Shown here: in pieces, positions 62,301 through 64,000 of the stretch
Layout: each line of letters opens with the position of its first letter
Position numbering within the stretch: position 1 is the first letter of the stretch
Origin: Mesorhizobium sp. Z1-4
GTDB lineage: Bacteria; Pseudomonadota; Alphaproteobacteria; Rhizobiales; Rhizobiaceae
Length of the DNA: 64,000 bases
Assembly (NCBI RefSeq): GCF_004000235.1
Contig: NZ_RCIO01000003.1
Span: 373-64,372 of the forward strand
Reading direction: 5' to 3'
Notes under the pieces: generated by a model
Database searches by the model: none
What the model was told of the DNA's origin: nothing
The model's input: the letters and a program-made list of their open reading frames with translations, nothing else
Made by a program: the position numbers and the translations under genes

Positions 62301-64000
62301 ATGAACGAAGCCGTCAAAGCCACGAACATCGCCAAAAAGACCGACCCGATCATAGAGATCGAAAACCTCTCGATCTCGTTTTTCACCCGCAAGGGCGAAA
62401 TTCCGGCGGTGATGGATTTCTCCTGTACCGTCATGCCCGGCGAGGCGATGGGGATCGTCGGCGAATCGGGATGCGGCAAGTCGACCGTGTCGCTCGGAAT
62501 CATGCGCGACCTTTCCAATGTCGGCAAGATTGTCGGCGGGCGCATCAAGTTCCAGGGCCGGGACATGGCCGACATGTCGGAAGAGGAACTGCGCGCCATC
62601 CGCGGCAACAAGATCGCGATGATCTACCAGGAGCCTATGGCAAGCCTGAACCCGGCGATGAAAGTCGGCCAGCAGCTGATGGAAGTGCCGATCATTCACG
62701 ACAAGGTGTCGAAGGAAGAGGCCTGGAACCGGGCGCTGGAGATGGTGAAAGCTGTGCGGCTGCCGGATCCGGAGCGCATGCTGCGTTCGTTTCCGCACCA
62801 GCTTTCGGGCGGCCAGCAACAGCGTATCGTGATCGCGATGGCGCTCTTGTCGAACCCGGCTCTGCTTCTGCTCGACGAACCGACAACGGCGCTCGACGTC
62901 ACGGTCGAGGCGGGCATCGTGGAGCTGATCAAAGGGCTCGGCAAGGAATTCGGCACGTCGATGATCTTCGTGTCGCACAATCTCGGGCTGATCCTCGAAA
63001 CCTGCGACCGGATCACGGTCATGTATTCGGGCGAGGCGGTGGAAACCGGACGCATCGAAGACGTGTTCGACCGCATGCGCCATCCCTATACGCAGGGCCT
63101 GTTCCGTTCCATCCCGCTGCCCGGCGCCGACAAGAACTCAAGGCCGCTTATCTCGATACCCGGCCAGCTGCCGCTGCCGCACGAGCGGCCGAGAGGCTGC
63201 AATTTCGGCCCGCGCTGCCAGCACTTCAAAGCCGGGGTCTGCGATGCCGCGGAAATCCCGATGGTGGAGGTCAGCGGCCACGACAATCATTTCAGCCGCT
63301 GCGTGCGGTTCAACGAGATCGACTGGGCGGAGCTGCCTGCGGGCGCCAAGGAAGAAAGCAAGCCGGTGAAGCCCGGCGCGCCTGTGCTGAAGATCGACAA
63401 TCTGAAGAAATATTACCATGTGTCATCGGGCGGCGTTTTCGGAGGCGGCGAGGGCCGCACGGTGAAGGCGAACGAGTCCATTTCGTTCGAAGCGCGCGAG
63501 TCCGAAACCGTGGCGATTGTCGGTGAATCCGGTTGCGGCAAATCCACATTGGCCAAGGTGCTGCTGGGCCTCGAAACCGCCACGTCCGGCTCTGTGACGC
63601 TGGGCAACGAGGAGATCGAAGACCGGCCGGTGGAGGACCGGGACGCGGGCACCGTCGGTGCCATCCAGATGGTGTTCCAGAACCCCTTCGACACGCTCAA
63701 CCCGAGCCATTCGGTCGGTGGGCAGATCATCCGGTCACTGGAGAAGTTCAAGGTCGGCGCGACGCAGGCCGACCGCGAAAAGCGGATGCTGGAGCTGCTC
63801 GATCTGGTGAAGCTGCCCCGCGCATTTGCCACGCGCATGCCGCGCCAGCTTTCGGGCGGCCAGAAGCAGCGCATCGGCGTGGCACGCGCTTTTGCCGGAA
63901 ACGCAAAAGTGGTGGTGGCCGACGAGCCTGTTTCGGCGCTGGACGTGTCCGTCCAGGCAGCGGTGACCGAGCTCCTGATGGACATTCAGCGGACCAACAA
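62301..64000 (+). CDS. Fused two-domain ABC ATPase (DppD-DppF type), partial at window end
   Basis: An open frame from ATG 62301 to the window end (566 complete codons, no stop). Domain 1: Walker [10 protein letters not shown] near residue 54, signature LSGGQQQR near residue 169, DEPTTALD. It ends with the oligopeptide Cys motif (CNFGPRCQHFKAGVC near residue 300). Domain 2 begins LKIDNLKKYYHV near residue 363, Walker [10 protein letters not shown] near residue 408, signature LSGGQKQR near residue 518, DEPVSALD near residue 542. It powers the preceding permeases. Only the last ~60-80 residues should be missing. Confidence 0.9.
   Translation, partial: MNEAVKATNIAKKTDPIIEIENLSISFFTRKGEIPAVMDFSCTVMPGEAMGIVGESGCGKSTVSLGIMRDLSNVGKIVGGRIKFQGRDMADMSEEELRAIRGNKIAMIYQEPMASLNPAMKVGQQLMEVPIIHDKVSKEEAWNRALEMVKAVRLPDPERMLRSFPHQLSGGQQQRIVIAMALLSNPALLLLDEPTTALDVTVEAGIVELIKGLGKEFGTSMIFVSHNLGLILETCDRITVMYSGEAVETGRIEDVFDRMRHPYTQGLFRSIPLPGADKNSRPLISIPGQLPLPHERPRGCNFGPRCQHFKAGVCDAAEIPMVEVSGHDNHFSRCVRFNEIDWAELPAGAKEESKPVKPGAPVLKIDNLKKYYHVSSGGVFGGGEGRTVKANESISFEARESETVAIVGESGCGKSTLAKVLLGLETATSGSVTLGNEEIEDRPVEDRDAGTVGAIQMVFQNPFDTLNPSHSVGGQIIRSLEKFKVGATQADREKRMLELLDLVKLPRAFATRMPRQLSGGQKQRIGVARAFAGNAKVVVADEPVSALDVSVQAAVTELLMDIQRTN

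Noticed and set aside
62291-63526. Plus-strand open frame of 411 codons at the right end
   Set aside because: It is out of frame with the fused ABC ATPase starting at 62301, which has all ATPase motifs and no stop to the window edge; the 411-codon frame is Arg/Gly-rich with no recognisable domain.

Overview
The window is a gene-dense, high-GC stretch typical of an alphaproteobacterium of the order Hyphomicrobiales (rhizobial/Phyllobacteriaceae-like). That placement is an inference from the oxygen-dependent cob gene set with CbiD, the AqpS-type arsenic operon, the CbtAB/CobW/DUF1636 cobalt genes, and short palindromic repeats built around CTTCTCCCC/GGGGAGAAG. I saw no rRNA, tRNA, CRISPR array, insertion sequence or phage gene.

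Layout. 1-5.7 kb: an alpha/beta hydrolase divergent from a five-gene branched-chain (Liv-type) ABC importer. 5.7-7.7 kb: an arsenic operon (arsR, thioredoxin-type arsC, aqpS, glutaredoxin-type arsC) with a visible ArsR operator. 7.8-10 kb: a DUF2161 nuclease-fold protein and a tyrosinase-type copper oxidase. 10.1-32.7 kb: a nearly complete aerobic cobalamin locus of 23 genes. 32.7-37.9 kb: a tyrosine-phosphatase-like gene, a CPA2 antiporter, a DapA/NanA-family aldolase and ilvD. 37.9-43.8 kb: an opp/dpp-type importer on the minus strand. 44-51.5 kb: pbpC and a giant alpha-2-macroglobulin gene. 51.8-57.9 kb: tamA-tamB. 58.2-64 kb: a second family-5 importer with a Tat-signal binding protein and a fused two-domain ATPase that runs off the window.

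Cobalamin locus. Two B12 riboswitches lie back to back at 26.7-27.1 kb. One reads left into DUF1636-cobW-cobN-cobG-cobH-cobI-cobJ, the other right into cbtB-cbtA-cobP-cobO-cobQ. Further left are cobK (+), cobL-cobE-cobM (-), cbiD (+) and cobA-cobB-cobS-cobT (-). Further right are cbiB (-) and cobC (+). Together they cover corrin-ring methylation, cobalt uptake and insertion, adenosylation, amidation, aminopropanol attachment and nucleotide-loop assembly. No cobF is present; CbiD is the candidate C-1 methylase. The CobS/CobT chelatase partners of CobN, CobR and BluB are not in the window.

Most notable: (i) cobG and cobN each carry an in-frame copy of the same palindromic repeat, translated into about 40 extra residues; (ii) at two divergent junctions (cobL/cobK and cbiB/cobC) the start codons of opposite genes overlap in a CATG, and three convergent junctions overlap tail to tail, so the locus has almost no neutral DNA; (iii) the paired divergent riboswitches; (iv) the CobG/CbiD mixture of aerobic and anaerobic pathway enzymes.
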